DNA from: Micromonospora sp. WMMD1082
GTDB lineage: Bacteria; Actinomycetota; Actinomycetes; Mycobacteriales; Micromonosporaceae
DNA: 64,000 nt
Assembly (NCBI RefSeq): GCF_029626175.1
Contig: NZ_JARUBM010000002.1
Coordinates: forward strand, 3,117,001-3,181,000
Direction: 5' to 3'
The translations under genes and the position numbers were made by a program. Position 1 is the first letter of the stretch. The number at the start of each line of letters is the position of its first letter. Below are positions 17,435 through 26,940 of the stretch, piece by piece. A model generated the notes under the pieces. The model made no database searches and was not told where the DNA came from. It was given only the letters and a program-made list of their open reading frames with translations.

Positions 17435-17572
17435 CTGTCAGCGCCGGACGGGCCGACGTGCGCGCAGGAGCCGCTGACCTGCGCTGTCAGAGGCACGGGA
17501 TCTGACAAGGACGTCGGGTGATGCCCTTGTCAGATCCCCTTCACCTGACAGCGATTCTGTGTGACGTGACAG
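17435..17572. promoter_or_regulatory. CTGACA/TGTCAG motif cluster with a 14-bp perfect inverted repeat
   Basis: Six copies of TGTCAG or CTGACA fall within 140 bases (17435-17441, 17484-17490, 17502-17507, 17527-17533, 17545-17551, 17567-17572). Two of them form a perfect inverted repeat: GGGATCTGACAAGG at 17497-17510 and CCTTGTCAGATCCC at 17525-17538. The cluster lies between the replication-relaxation gene and the KATP-tail gene. It may be an operator array, an oriT-like site or a bidirectional terminator. Confidence 0.6.
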
Positions 17573-17815
17573 CTGCGGTGTGTAGCCGCCTGTGGGGCGC
17601 CGTGCCCGTACCGTCGACGCCGCGCCGGTGGCGGTGTGGGTTCTCCGGCCGGGTGGCGCGGGCACGCCGGTCCACGTCTGCGGGCCGGCCTGCAGACGTG
17701 GGAGGATCATCGGCCGACGCCAGCGGCTCTGGTGGGAGCGGCGGGCCCGCCCACAGTGGTGTTGACCCCTCGGGGTGAGTGGCTGTGAGCGGGCCGGCGG
17801 GTCAGTGAAGCCCGC

Positions 17816-18700
17816 CTACGCGTCGTCGGGTTGGATGAATCGGCTGGAGTTGGTGGCCGTGTAGGGGCCGTGGTCGCTGGGCAGCTCGTGCAGGTGACGA
17901 GGGCGGCCGGGGTCGCTGGCCAGGGTCCATACCGGGCCTGCCGGGTCGGTGCCGTGTACGCCGGTGGCCACTGGCATGGCGGTGTCCACACCGGCGAGGG
18001 CGTCGAGCAGGTGGCGTTCGCGTCCTCGGCCGGGCACCCACAGCAGGAGCGGGTAGGTCGGTCCGAACTCGGTCACCCGCTCGTAGCCGCGGAGTTTGCG
18101 CAGCACGGTGCCGAGGGGCTCGGTGTTGCGGTCGTGTTCCAGGAAGAACCCGACCGTGGTGTCGCCGACGGTCCAGACTCCGTGGCCGTCGGGTTGGACG
18201 CCGGCGGCGCCGTAGGCGTCGGTGGCGTGCTGTTCGGACCACCAGCGCCGAAGCCGCGCCTGCGGGTTGGTGCGGGCGTGGGCGAGCAGGTCGCAGAAGA
18301 AGTCGTTCACGCCGAGCAGGTGCTGCAGCTTCCTGCTACCGACGATGCGGTTGCCGCGTTCGCGACTGCTGCGCGCCGGTGTGGCCGTCGGATTGTCGGG
18401 ATCGTGGTAGGCGTCGCGGTTGATCGTGAAGCCTTTCGGCCCGAGGGCGTACAGGTACTGCGACGACTCGGCGGACTCATCGTCGACGAAACGGTCGAGG
18501 ACCTCCAGGCGGTGTAGCCGGGTCAGCCGCAGGCGGGCGCTGCGGCCGGAGGGGAACAGCGCCTTGGTGACCTGGCCGGTGGACAGCAGATAGTGCTCCG
18601 CGAGCCAGGACAGCAGACGCCGGTCACGACGCGTCAGGTAGCGGGTGAAATGGAAGGGGTCGGACTTGGCGGTACGAGGCGGTAGAGGACGCCGGGACAT
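17816..18700 (-). CDS. Replication-relaxation family protein
   Basis: The 294-residue product matches the replication-relaxation family of Gram-positive plasmids and conjugative elements. It has a winged-helix N-terminus (RYLTRRDRRLLSWLAEHYLL, then STGQVTKALFP), the YALGPKG motif near 85, and a C-terminal nuclease-like half with RWWSEQHAT and the DGHGVWTVGD...GFFLEHDRNTE segment typical of the family. Members are thought to bind the origin in replication or transfer. The ATG has AGGAG five bases upstream. It lies downstream of the coupling ATPase gene and may initiate DNA processing, as no classical relaxase is visible. Confidence 0.85.
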   Translation of the reverse strand: MSRRPLPPRTAKSDPFHFTRYLTRRDRRLLSWLAEHYLLSTGQVTKALFPSGRSARLRLTRLHRLEVLDRFVDDESAESSQYLYALGPKGFTINRDAYHDPDNPTATPARSSRERGNRIVGSRKLQHLLGVNDFFCDLLAHARTNPQARLRRWWSEQHATDAYGAAGVQPDGHGVWTVGDTTVGFFLEHDRNTEPLGTVLRKLRGYERVTEFGPTYPLLLWVPGRGRERHLLDALAGVDTAMPVATGVHGTDPAGPVWTLASDPGRPRHLHELPSDHGPYTATNSSRFIQPDDA

Positions 18701-18770
18701 GGGATCTCCTGGGGAGAACGATGCCCTCCATTCGGAGGGTGTCTGAGTGGGGTTCGACCACAGTGGCCGT

Positions 18771-18904
18771 CTGACACGCCGCTGTGCGGCGGGAACAGCC
18801 CGGCATCGCTGATCTGTCAGCGGATGCAGGTGATCGGGGTGGAAGGGGTGGTGGATCTCCCAGCGGATCGGGCTACGGAAGCCGACGACTCGCTGCTGAC
18901 AGAT
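18771..18904. promoter_or_regulatory. Second CTGACA motif cluster with split inverted repeat
   Basis: Three motif copies (18771-18776, 18814-18820, 18896-18902) lie in the spacer between the replication-relaxation start and the coupling-protein stop. ATCTGTCAGC at 18812-18821 and GCTGACAGAT at 18895-18904 are perfect 10-bp inverted arms 73 bases apart. Confidence 0.5.
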
Positions 18905-18907
18905 TCC

Positions 18908-21391
18908 TCAGGGCTGCTTGGTGTCGTTCCTGCGGCGGCGGTCGTCGGGCTTCTGGCTGTACTGCTTGACCAGGGCATCGACCGCCGAGGCATTCTGGGC
19001 GGGTACCGCTTCGGATACCCGCTGTCGGATCGCGGTGGCCTCGCCGATCACCGGCCGTGGCCGGCGGGTCCGCATGGTGAACGCGGGTGCCTGCCGGCCA
19101 TCGACGAGCAGGCGGGCGACCGCGGTGTAGACGTCGAGGTGGGTCAGGTCGTGTTCGTCGAGTTCGGGCAGGGTGTGGCGGGCCAGGACGCGGGCGTCCT
19201 CCGGCGCCACCGAGAAGAAGATCTTGTTGCGGGCGTTGGCGGAGATCGCGGCGAGCAACTCGCGAGGGAACTGTGCGAGATCCTGGTGGGCCAGGGTCAT
19301 CGCGAGGCGGTACTTGCGGGCCTCGGCGAGCATCGTGTCCAGGCTGGCCGCGAGGGTGAGGAAGTTCTGCGCCTCGTCGAGATAGATGGAGCAGTCCTTG
19401 CGGCGCTCGGCCGGCACGCTGGCGCGGGCGGTGGCCGCCTGCCAGACCCGGGCTAGGATCAGCGAGCCGAGCAGCCGGCTGGTGTCCTCGCCCAGTTCGC
19501 CCTTGGGGATGCGCACCAGCAGGACCCCGCCGTCGAGGATCTTGCCCATGTCGAAGCTCGACTTGGGGAAGCGCATCGTGCGGCGCACGAAATCCCGCAA
19601 CAGGAACGCCCGGAGCCGGGCGAGCACGGGGCCGATGATCTGCGAGCGCAGCGCCGGGGACAGCTCGTCGAACCACTGCCAAAAGCCGTGCAGCCCGTCC
19701 GGGTCGTCGAGGTCGACGGTCATCGCCGACCGGAACTGGGCGCTGTTGAGCAGCGGCGGAATGTGTTGCAGGGTGACGTTGGCGTGCCGCAGCAGGGTCA
19801 GGCAGGACACCCGCATGACGTCGTCCATCCGCGGCCCCCACGCCTTGGAGAAGATGCTCCCGAAGATCGAGACGAGGTTGTCGACAACCAGGTCGGGGTC
19901 GTCGCCCTCGAGGGGGTTCAGCGCCGGCGGGTTCGGCTGGGCGGGGTCGAACAGCACGACCCGGTCGGCCACGCTGGCGGGCAGCCGGTCGAGCACGTCG
20001 AGGACGAGGTCGCCGTGCGGGTCGAGCACGATGGTGCCGCGTCCGGCGGTGATGTCGTCGATGATCAGATTGGCAAGCAGGGTGGTCTTGCCGGAGCCCG
20101 TCTGGCCGACCATGTGGGTGTGGTAGCGGGCGTCGGGCACGGACAGGGCGACCGCATGGCCGCCGACTTCGGCCTCGCCGAGGACCTTGCGGTTGCGCCC
20201 CCCGCTGGGCACGGCGACGGGGACCGGCATCGACTTGGCGCGGGCGCGGTCAAGGCCGGGTACCGCGAGATCGCGGGGCAGCGCGGCCATCGCGGCGAGT
20301 TCCGGTGCGCTGGTGAGGAACCCGGCGCCGAGACGACGGGCGGCGAGCACGGCGACGGGGCGGGGCATGCGGGAGCGGTGGGCGAGCCGGTTACGGCCGG
20401 CGTAGACGGCGAACGATGAGGCGATCGCGTCGGCGACGCCGCGCAGCCGGTGGCGGGGGCGGGTGCCGTCGCGGTGGACGTGGCCGGCCACGGCGTAGCG
20501 CACACCCGTCTCCCACAGCTGGTGGGCGGTCTTGTCGAGGATCGCGCGCACGTCACGGTCGAGCGTCGGGTCGCGGCGTGCGGCGGGCACGCCGGTGTGC
20601 CCGCGGGTGGGACCGGGCAGAAGGAGGTCGAGCAGCGCGGCGACCGGCGCGGCGGGGTTGATCGACGGGGCGGCGGCCTTGCCCTGCCGTAGCCGCCCGG
20701 CGGCGCGCCGTGCCCGCCCGGCGCGGCGGGGTGCGGCCGGCCGGGCGAGGATCTGCACGCAGGCGTACTCGCGGTCGTGTAGTTGGGCTCCGGCGGCCAT
20801 CAGGGCACGCAGCGGATCGGCGTCGTGGTCGCTTTGCAGGGGAAGCCACTCGGGGGCCACGGGCAGCAGGTGACCGCCCACCGCCGCCAGGTCGGCGGGT
20901 ACGGGGTCGCGGGCGGGTTCGGTAGTGGTGGCGGCGCCGGGCCAGGCCGCGCGGACGGCGGCTTCGACGGCGCCCTGCGGCACGGTGCCGGGTACCCACA
21001 GGGAGATGAGGAGGTGCCGGCCGGTCCAGGTGTACTGCCAGGTGACGTGCGGGGTGCCGAAGATCAGCCGGCGGTGGCGCGAGGGGGTGAGGATGCCGGC
21101 GAGGTTCGCCCACAGGGCGGCGGCGCTGGACTCGTCGACCAGCGGCGGCGGTGCGATGGTGACCAGGCGGGCACCGGCGGTGTGGTGGCGGTGGCGCCAG
21201 GCGGCGACGACGGTGCGGGCGGCTATCCAGGCCAGGAGCAGGCAGGCGGCGACACCGAGGAGCCAGGGTCGTTGCAGGGTCCAGTCCGCGGCGTCCAGAA
21301 CCCAGCGGGTTACCGGTGGCTCCACGATGCTGGTGTCCGGGTCGACGGGGTCGGTCTCGGGCGGCGAGGCCACCGGAAGAAGCGGGATCAT
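18908..21391 (-). CDS. VirD4/TraG-like type IV secretion coupling ATPase
   Basis: The 827-residue protein has an N-terminal transmembrane segment (about 40-65), a long variable region, then a RecA-like ATPase. Walker A is HMVGQTGSGKTTLLANLI (about 427-440), the strand GRGTIVLDPHGDLV follows, and Walker B is CSIYLDEAQNF near 670. Coupling proteins bring processed DNA to the secretion channel and pump it by ATP hydrolysis at the inner face of the membrane. ATG 21391 or the adjacent GTG 21394 are both served by AAAGGA. It is 101 bases downstream of the VirB4 gene and upstream of the replication-relaxation gene. Confidence 0.9.
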   Translation of the reverse strand: MIPLLPVASPPETDPVDPDTSIVEPPVTRWVLDAADWTLQRPWLLGVAACLLLAWIAARTVVAAWRHRHHTAGARLVTIAPPPLVDESSAAALWANLAGILTPSRHRRLIFGTPHVTWQYTWTGRHLLISLWVPGTVPQGAVEAAVRAAWPGAATTTEPARDPVPADLAAVGGHLLPVAPEWLPLQSDHDADPLRALMAAGAQLHDREYACVQILARPAAPRRAGRARRAAGRLRQGKAAAPSINPAAPVAALLDLLLPGPTRGHTGVPAARRDPTLDRDVRAILDKTAHQLWETGVRYAVAGHVHRDGTRPRHRLRGVADAIASSFAVYAGRNRLAHRSRMPRPVAVLAARRLGAGFLTSAPELAAMAALPRDLAVPGLDRARAKSMPVPVAVPSGGRNRKVLGEAEVGGHAVALSVPDARYHTHMVGQTGSGKTTLLANLIIDDITAGRGTIVLDPHGDLVLDVLDRLPASVADRVVLFDPAQPNPPALNPLEGDDPDLVVDNLVSIFGSIFSKAWGPRMDDVMRVSCLTLLRHANVTLQHIPPLLNSAQFRSAMTVDLDDPDGLHGFWQWFDELSPALRSQIIGPVLARLRAFLLRDFVRRTMRFPKSSFDMGKILDGGVLLVRIPKGELGEDTSRLLGSLILARVWQAATARASVPAERRKDCSIYLDEAQNFLTLAASLDTMLAEARKYRLAMTLAHQDLAQFPRELLAAISANARNKIFFSVAPEDARVLARHTLPELDEHDLTHLDVYTAVARLLVDGRQAPAFTMRTRRPRPVIGEATAIRQRVSEAVPAQNASAVDALVKQYSQKPDDRRRRNDTKQP

Positions 21392-21492
21392 CACAGGGTG
21401 TCCTTTGTTGGGCGGACACGACGACGGCGGTGGTGCCGCGCCCGGTTTCGGGTGCGGCACCACCGCCGTGGCCGTGCTGGCGGAATGTGGTG

Positions 21493-23295
21493 CTACGTGT
21501 CGATGTCGGTGATCAGGTCGGCGGGATCGGTGGTCGCCGCGGCGTGTTCGGTGTCGCTGGAGATAGCCTCGAACGCGGTGCGGTTGGTGCCGCTGATCAG
21601 CAGGCCCTGTCCGGGGCGGGCGGCGAGCAGCAGGCGCCGTTCCCCGCCGGTGAGTCCGAAGGCGTCGCCGACGGTGTCGATGGCCTGCGGTGCCTGCCGG
21701 AACAGGACTTGTGTGGCGGCGTTGGCGACCACGGCCTGACCGAGGTCGGTGCCGAGGAGCTCGGCGATGTCCTGGGTGGACACGGTCAGTCCGGTGTTTC
21801 GTTTCCGGGCCGCTTTCGACATGCGGAACAGGAACTTGGCGCCCTCGCCGTCGCGCATGAGCTGCCACGCCTCGTCGACGACGACGAGTCGGCGCGGTGG
21901 CGGTCCGCTGGCGGGCGGGGTGTCGACCTGCCGCCAGATGGAGTCGAGGGCGAGCAGGATGCCGACGGTGCGGAGCTCGTCGGGAAGGTGCCGCAGTGAC
22001 CACACGATCAGGTGCCCGTCGGGTCGGGAGGTGGTGGGCCCGTCGAACAGGTCTTTGAACGATCCGGCGACCCAGGGTGAGAGGCGGGCGGCGAGCTGCG
22101 TGGCGGCCGGGTCGCGGTCGGCGGCGAGGATGGCGGTGAGGTCGCGCAGCAGTGGGGCGGGCCGTCGGTGGGTGCGCGGGTCGGCGGTGATCCCGGCGTC
22201 GCGGTAGACGGCGAGGATGGCCCGGTCCAGGGCCGCCCGCTCGGCCGGGGGTGGCAGCTGGCCGACCAGGACGCAGATGAGGGTATGCAGGAACAGGCCG
22301 CGGCGGGTGAGCACGTCGGGGCGGCTGTCATCGGCCGGCAGTTCGAGAGGGTTGACCTTCACACCGGCCGTGCCGAGCTGCACCACGGTGCCGCCGACTG
22401 CGTTGGCGAGGCGCAGGTACTCGTCCTCCGGGTCAACGATGGCCACCCGGACGCCGGTGTAGAGCTGGCGTAGCGTTTCCAGCTTCACGAAGAAGCTTTT
22501 CCCTGCGCCGCTGCGGGCCAGCACGACTTGGTTGTAGTTGTCCTGGGCGAAGCGGTCCCACCACACCACTCCGGTGCCGGAGGGGTTGATGCCGTAGAGG
22601 ACCCCGCCGCTGGCCGCCGGCTCGCCGGGCAGCGGCGCCGGTAGATCGGGGCTGGCGAGCGGGAACGCGGCGGCCAGCGCCTGGGTGTCCATGGTGCGCA
22701 GCATCCGCAGTCCGTCGGTGGCCAGCGGCAGGGTGGTGGTCCAGCCGGCGAGCTGCCGCCAGGTCGCCGGCTGCACCTCGAGCAGGGTGGACGCGGCGGC
22801 GGCCTTGACCCGGTCACAGGCCTGCAGCAGTTCCTCCTCCGACCGCGCGTGCACGGTCACGTAGAGGCCGACGCGGAACAGCTTGGCCGCGCCGCGGGCG
22901 ACGCGGTCGGCCAGGTCCGCCGCGTCGTGGGCGGCCGCGGCGGTGTAGGGGTCGGTGAGCTTGCCTCGCTCGGCGTCGGCGCGGCGGCTGGATTCCAGCC
23001 GGGCCCGCTGGGTGCGCAGCCGGGAGGCGGCGATCGGGGCGGGCAGCGGGTCGATGTGCACCGTGACGTCGACCCGGCCGGGATAGGACAGCAGCGGCTC
23101 CAGCCAGGCCCGCCCGACCTCGGCGGGATAGCCGGTGACCACCAGGGTCGCGGTGTAGCCGTCGCCCACCCGCAGCCAGCGGGGCGTCACCTCCACGGAG
23201 GCCGGTGCGACGCTGGCCGCGAGCCCCGCCGCCGAGCGGCGAGACGCGGGCGATTCGCCGCGGCGCGGTGTTCTGGTACGCCAGTTCTTCATCAT
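21493..23295 (-). CDS. VirB4-family secretion ATPase
   Basis: The 600-residue product has the VirB4 C-terminal ATPase: Walker A VLARSGAGKSFFVKLE (about 260), a following IVDPEDEY segment, Walker B RRLVVVDEAWQLM (about 472), and the STQDIAELLG motif typical of VirB4/TraE. The N-terminal 240 residues correspond to the VirB4 N-domain. It energises assembly of the channel and sits at the membrane. The start ATG overlaps the stop of the PrgI gene (TGATG), with AAGGAG five bases upstream; an ATG three bases later is also possible. Confidence 0.9.
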   Translation of the reverse strand: MMKNWRTRTPRRGESPASRRSAAGLAASVAPASVEVTPRWLRVGDGYTATLVVTGYPAEVGRAWLEPLLSYPGRVDVTVHIDPLPAPIAASRLRTQRARLESSRRADAERGKLTDPYTAAAAHDAADLADRVARGAAKLFRVGLYVTVHARSEEELLQACDRVKAAAASTLLEVQPATWRQLAGWTTTLPLATDGLRMLRTMDTQALAAAFPLASPDLPAPLPGEPAASGGVLYGINPSGTGVVWWDRFAQDNYNQVVLARSGAGKSFFVKLETLRQLYTGVRVAIVDPEDEYLRLANAVGGTVVQLGTAGVKVNPLELPADDSRPDVLTRRGLFLHTLICVLVGQLPPPAERAALDRAILAVYRDAGITADPRTHRRPAPLLRDLTAILAADRDPAATQLAARLSPWVAGSFKDLFDGPTTSRPDGHLIVWSLRHLPDELRTVGILLALDSIWRQVDTPPASGPPPRRLVVVDEAWQLMRDGEGAKFLFRMSKAARKRNTGLTVSTQDIAELLGTDLGQAVVANAATQVLFRQAPQAIDTVGDAFGLTGGERRLLLAARPGQGLLISGTNRTAFEAISSDTEHAAATTDPADLITDIDT

Positions 23296-24254
23296 CACGT
23301 CTCCTTCCTGGTGGCGGTGCCCGCCGGGACGGTGATCACGGTGTCCGGGGCGGCCAGACCGCCGGGCCGCGCGGGTCGGTACGGATCGGCGGCGGCGACC
23401 AGCGCCGCGGTGACGGCCGCGCCGTCCAACGCGCGGGCGGTGACCCCGAGACCGGACAACGCCCGGGCGGCGTCGTCGGCGCGCCGACGCGCGGCGTGGC
23501 CGCCCTGCTCACCAGGGGCAGCGCGGGTGACCACGAGGACCTGCCGCCGCAACGGGTCGCGGCGGGCCGCCAGGTCGGCCAGGAACGCCGCGTGGTCGGC
23601 GCAGGCCGCCTCCAGGGCGGGATGCGGCTGCGTGCGGGCGGCCTCGGCGACCGCCCGGGCGTGGGAGTCGAGGTCGACCGGTTGAGCGGACACCACGACC
23701 TGCGTCGGGGTGGACAGCGAGTTCAACCATCGGCCGTACCCCTCGATCAGGGCCGCCTGCTCGCCGGCGGTGCGCAGGCCCAGGTTGATGCTCGTCGCCG
23801 CGACGACCGCCGCCCGCCCGCCGCCCAGGGTGATCTCGCCGTCGTCGGCGATCGCGTCGGCGGGCAGCCTCAGCGGAGCCGGCAGCGGCACACGTGCCTT
23901 CGGCTGGTCGATCCAGTCGGGCACACCGCCGCCGGTCTCGTCGGAGTTCGACAGCGCCTTCGGTGCGCGGGTGTGGCGGATGGCGTGCAGCAGCCACACG
24001 TCCATCGGCAGCCCGTCGCGGCGTGCGACCACGAGGCCGAACACGACACCGCCGACGATCACGCCGGCGAAGACGATGGCCTGCGGCGGCAGCACGGTGT
24101 GCAGCACGTTCCACGCGCCGTAGAACAGCACGGCGGCCACGGCCAGGATCGCCAGTTGCCGCCAGGTCAGCCCGTAGGCGACCTTGTCGGGCGCGTCGAC
24201 GTCGGCGGGCATCCGCGCCCGGTCGATGCTGTCGGCGACGTCATTGGTGATCAT
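23295..24254 (-). CDS. PrgI-family (VirB3-like) secretion protein
   Basis: The 319-residue product has an N-terminal segment reading ARMPADVDAPDKVAYGLTWR followed by two closely spaced transmembrane helices (about 30-75), the signature of PrgI/VirB3-like subunits of Gram-positive type IV systems. A large cytoplasmic region follows, with a degenerate alpha/beta pattern that resembles the N-terminal part of VirB4-associated proteins. The start overlaps the upstream stop by four bases (ATGA) and has GGAAGGAC upstream. It is coupled to the VirB4 gene downstream. Confidence 0.85.
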   Translation of the reverse strand: MITNDVADSIDRARMPADVDAPDKVAYGLTWRQLAILAVAAVLFYGAWNVLHTVLPPQAIVFAGVIVGGVVFGLVVARRDGLPMDVWLLHAIRHTRAPKALSNSDETGGGVPDWIDQPKARVPLPAPLRLPADAIADDGEITLGGGRAAVVAATSINLGLRTAGEQAALIEGYGRWLNSLSTPTQVVVSAQPVDLDSHARAVAEAARTQPHPALEAACADHAAFLADLAARRDPLRRQVLVVTRAAPGEQGGHAARRRADDAARALSGLGVTARALDGAAVTAALVAAADPYRPARPGGLAAPDTVITVPAGTATRKET

Positions 24255-25171
24255 GAGACAGTCCTTCCTACGGTGCGCAGTCCGGGCACGGCGCGGGAGA
24301 CCTGATTGACCACGGCAACCCGGACGACCGTGCCGAGGATGGTGTTGCCGCCGCTCTGGCCGACCCAGCGGCCGACGAGGCCGGGGATCTTGACAGTCGT
24401 CCACAGCACGACGATCACGACGAGCAGGTTCGCCACGCCGGCCGGATCGCCGTCGATGCCAAGGACGGGCAGCATGTGGGCGGGATCGAGCAGCATCCAC
24501 TGCCCGAGCGTCAGCGTGAACGCCTGCCCGGCGGGTATGGCCAGACAGCCCAGGTAGGCCCGCCACCACAAGCGGGCGATGCCGTCCAGCGCCGGTATGG
24601 CGTGGCAGGCCAACGGCAGCGGTGCGATCGCTGTCATCACGATCAGGGCGACGAACCGGCCGATGAACTGCACCGCCGTCGTCGCGACCAGCACCGTGAT
24701 GACCAGGATGAGGAAGAGGAACAGCAGCGGCGCGAGTGGATCGCGGCCGGCTTCGACATGGCGGCGAATGGCGGCGAACGCGGTGTTCTCGTCGTAGCGG
24801 TCCGCGCTGACCGCGCCCGCCACCGCGTTGGACAGGCTGACCAACTCCCGGCAGAACAGGGCCGAGAAGTGCGCGGCGACGAAGCCGACCACCAGACGCG
24901 GCACGAGATCCTTGACCGCGTACCGGCTGCGTTCGTCGCCGCCGGAGACCATCACCATGATCCCCGCGGCGACGAACATCATCACGAAGACGGTGTCGAC
25001 GATCCAGACCGACCGTTCGGTCATCGCCCGCACCTGCGGCAGCCCGGTGACCTGCGGCGTGGTGAGCAGCACGTCCGTGATCAGCCCGAACACCGCGTCG
25101 AGGCAGGCCAGGACCGCCCTGATCAGCCATTCGAGAGCCCTGTCGAGCCAGTACGCTGTGACCGTGTTCAT
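24251..25171 (-). CDS. VirB6/TrbL-like polytopic membrane protein of the conjugation channel
   Basis: The 306-residue product has about six hydrophobic helices, including VDTVFVMMFVAAGIMVMV, LFLFLILVITVLVATTAV and VANLLVVIVVLW, separated by short charged loops. Size, topology and position between the pilin-like and PrgI genes fit the VirB6/TrbL inner-membrane channel component. It starts at an ATG a few bases after the pilin-like stop; the ribosome binding site overlaps that stop (AGTGAG). Confidence 0.8.
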   Translation of the reverse strand: MNTVTAYWLDRALEWLIRAVLACLDAVFGLITDVLLTTPQVTGLPQVRAMTERSVWIVDTVFVMMFVAAGIMVMVSGGDERSRYAVKDLVPRLVVGFVAAHFSALFCRELVSLSNAVAGAVSADRYDENTAFAAIRRHVEAGRDPLAPLLFLFLILVITVLVATTAVQFIGRFVALIVMTAIAPLPLACHAIPALDGIARLWWRAYLGCLAIPAGQAFTLTLGQWMLLDPAHMLPVLGIDGDPAGVANLLVVIVVLWTTVKIPGLVGRWVGQSGGNTILGTVVRVAVVNQVSRAVPGLRTVGRTVS

Positions 25172-25176
25172 GGGAC

Positions 25177-25557
25177 TCACTGGCCGACGATGTTGCGGAC
25201 GATGGTCATCAGGATCGGCGCGAGGACGGCTAGGCCGTATCCGATCATCGCGTTGCGCAGAGCGCCCTTGGCCTTGTCGACCTGTCCGGGGTCCCCGCCC
25301 GCGGTCGTCCAATAGACCCCGGCGATGACCAGGAACAGCGTGGCGATCCCGAACAGCAGGAACATGATCTGCGACCGGATGTTCTCGATGACCCGGGGCA
25401 GACTGTTCGCCGCCAGGAAGACAGCGTCGGACGGCGCGGCGTATGCGGCGGCGGGTGGGGCGAGGATCAACACCGCCGCCGCCAGGGCGGCGAGAGCGTG
25501 AACGACGGGGCGCCACCCCGGGCGCTTGCCGGGCGTGATAGCGCGGATCTGGAGCAT
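25177..25557 (-). CDS. VirB2-like pilin or small channel subunit
   Basis: The 126-residue product has a signal peptide (about residues 18-41, ending PPAAAYAAPS), then a short extracytoplasmic part and two hydrophobic helices (MFLLFGIATLFLVIAGVYW and IGYGLAVLAPILMTIV), with a KGALRNAMIGYG loop between them. This is the layout of VirB2/TrbC-like and Gram-positive pilin-like subunits. It is the first gene of the secretion operon, with GGAGGTGA six bases before the ATG. Confidence 0.82.
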   Translation of the reverse strand: MLQIRAITPGKRPGWRPVVHALAALAAAVLILAPPAAAYAAPSDAVFLAANSLPRVIENIRSQIMFLLFGIATLFLVIAGVYWTTAGGDPGQVDKAKGALRNAMIGYGLAVLAPILMTIVRNIVGQ

Positions 25558-25842
25558 GGCGGGTCACCTCCCGCCCGGCCCTGGGCGCCAGCGGCGCGAA
25601 GGGCGGGCGAATGTCGGCGGGCGGGGAACCCGCCGCCGGGCACGAGGTGAACCGGCCCGCACCGTCTCCGAGAGGAGCGCGTCCTCCCTTGTGGGTGGGT
25701 GCGGTCATCGATGAGGTGTCAGCGCATCTGATGGCGCGGCACCCGGGGCGGCACGGAGAAGGCCACCCGTGCTCGACGGCGGGCGGGACCGGGGTGACCG
25801 TTGTTGGTCGATCTCCTTGGTCCCGCACCCTCCAATCGGCGC

Positions 25843-26061
25843 TTGTCAGACGTGACGAACACTCGGCGATCTGGCAGCGCTCTGACAGGCGTCTCGCGAC
25901 GTCTGACAGGCGGGGCCGCTACGGCTGTTCTTTCTCAGCTGACCTGCTGTTTTCTCAGTCGAGGTGATCCGACTGGGAGGTTTGCTCAGTCGAGGTGATC
26001 CCGCTGCCTGTGGAGGGGTGCCGTCAGGCGGTTTCTGACAGTGCCGACGTTCGTCTGTCAG
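25843..26061. promoter_or_regulatory. Promoter-proximal CTGACA cluster and 17-base direct repeat upstream of the secretion operon
   Basis: Motif copies lie at 25843-25849, 25882-25888, 25903-25909, 26035-26041 and 26055-26061. Between them, CTCAGTCGAGGTGATCC occurs at 25954-25970 and again at 25985-26001, exactly 31 bases (three helical turns) apart. This is the natural place for control of the operon that starts at 25557. Confidence 0.55.
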
Positions 26062-26299
26062 GTCTGCGAGCGGTGCCGCAGGTTCCGTCGCCGCTGTCGG
26101 CGTCGTCGCCGCGGACGATGTCATGATCGAGTTCGTCGGCGTGGACGGTGTGGTGCGCGGTGAGCCGCTGGCGCGGTGCGGCGGGGTGCGGTGTGAGGGC
26201 GTCACGCCGGCGCGAGGGTTTCCGATGTTCAAGGGGCAGCGGTGGGAGCGGCAGGTGTCGGAGGTCATCCACGGCTCGGCGCCGGACGCTGCGGCCGGC

Positions 26300-26940
26300 G
26301 CGGTGGCCAGGCATGGCTTTGACCCCGGCGGTCACGATGGTGACCGGCGCGGGGCAGGTCAAGGCCGCAGAACTGCGGGCAGCCGGACACGCGGCGACGG
26401 TGCCGACCTTCACGCGGCGCTACGAGGTCGGCGGGGCAGCAGCCGCTGGTCGACCAGCGGCTGCTGCGGCGGCCGTCGAGGTTCGGTCGGACCGACACGC
26501 CGGTCGTGGAGGCGGTACGAGCGGCGGTCACGGGGGCCACCGACGACTCGACCCGCACCGGCGGTGACGTGTGGGGGCGGCCGCGGCAGATCCTCGAGCA
26601 ACGCCACCACGGCCTGGTGGCGATACCGTCGCCGGCGACGTCGTATCGGCTGGTGGACAAGCTGGCCGTCGGGCTGCACACGACGGATTCGGCCCGGCCC
26701 GGACCGTCCGCTTGGCGGCGGCCCCGTCGGCGCCGTTGTCCCGGCCTCGGGGTGTTCGCCCCAGGTGAGCTGATGGAGATGGACTCCACACCACTGGCCG
26801 TGCTGCTCGACGACGGCACGACCAGGCCGGTGGAGGCGACCGGGGTGCTCGACATCGCCATCCGAACGGTGACCGCGGCGGTGCTGCGCCCGGGCGCGAG
26901 GCCGTGTGAGTCGAGTGCATGTCCCTCGGTGGCGGGGTGT
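26300..26940 (+). pseudogene. Decayed DDE integrase/transposase fragment
   Basis: Protein-like segments of a Mu/IS481-like DDE transposase occur in successive frames. LVDQRLLRRPSRFGRTDT lies upstream, then IPSPATSYRLVDKLAVGLHT, then the catalytic-core opening FAPGELMEMDSTPLAVLLDD and the strand VLDIAIRTVTAAVLRP. The first catalytic Asp is in MEMDSTPL. Coding then degenerates and the rest of the catalytic domain is missing. At least one frameshift lies near 26440 and the start is lost. It is a relic insertion between the secretion operon and the sigma-like gene. Confidence 0.6.

Noticed and set aside
18918..23685. Long plus-strand frames opposite the secretion ATPases
   Set aside because: They are antisense to genes with intact Walker motifs, a typical high-GC artefact.
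26123..26861. Overlapping open frames on both strands around the transposase relic
   Set aside because: None has a supported start or family except the fragments of the DDE transposase.
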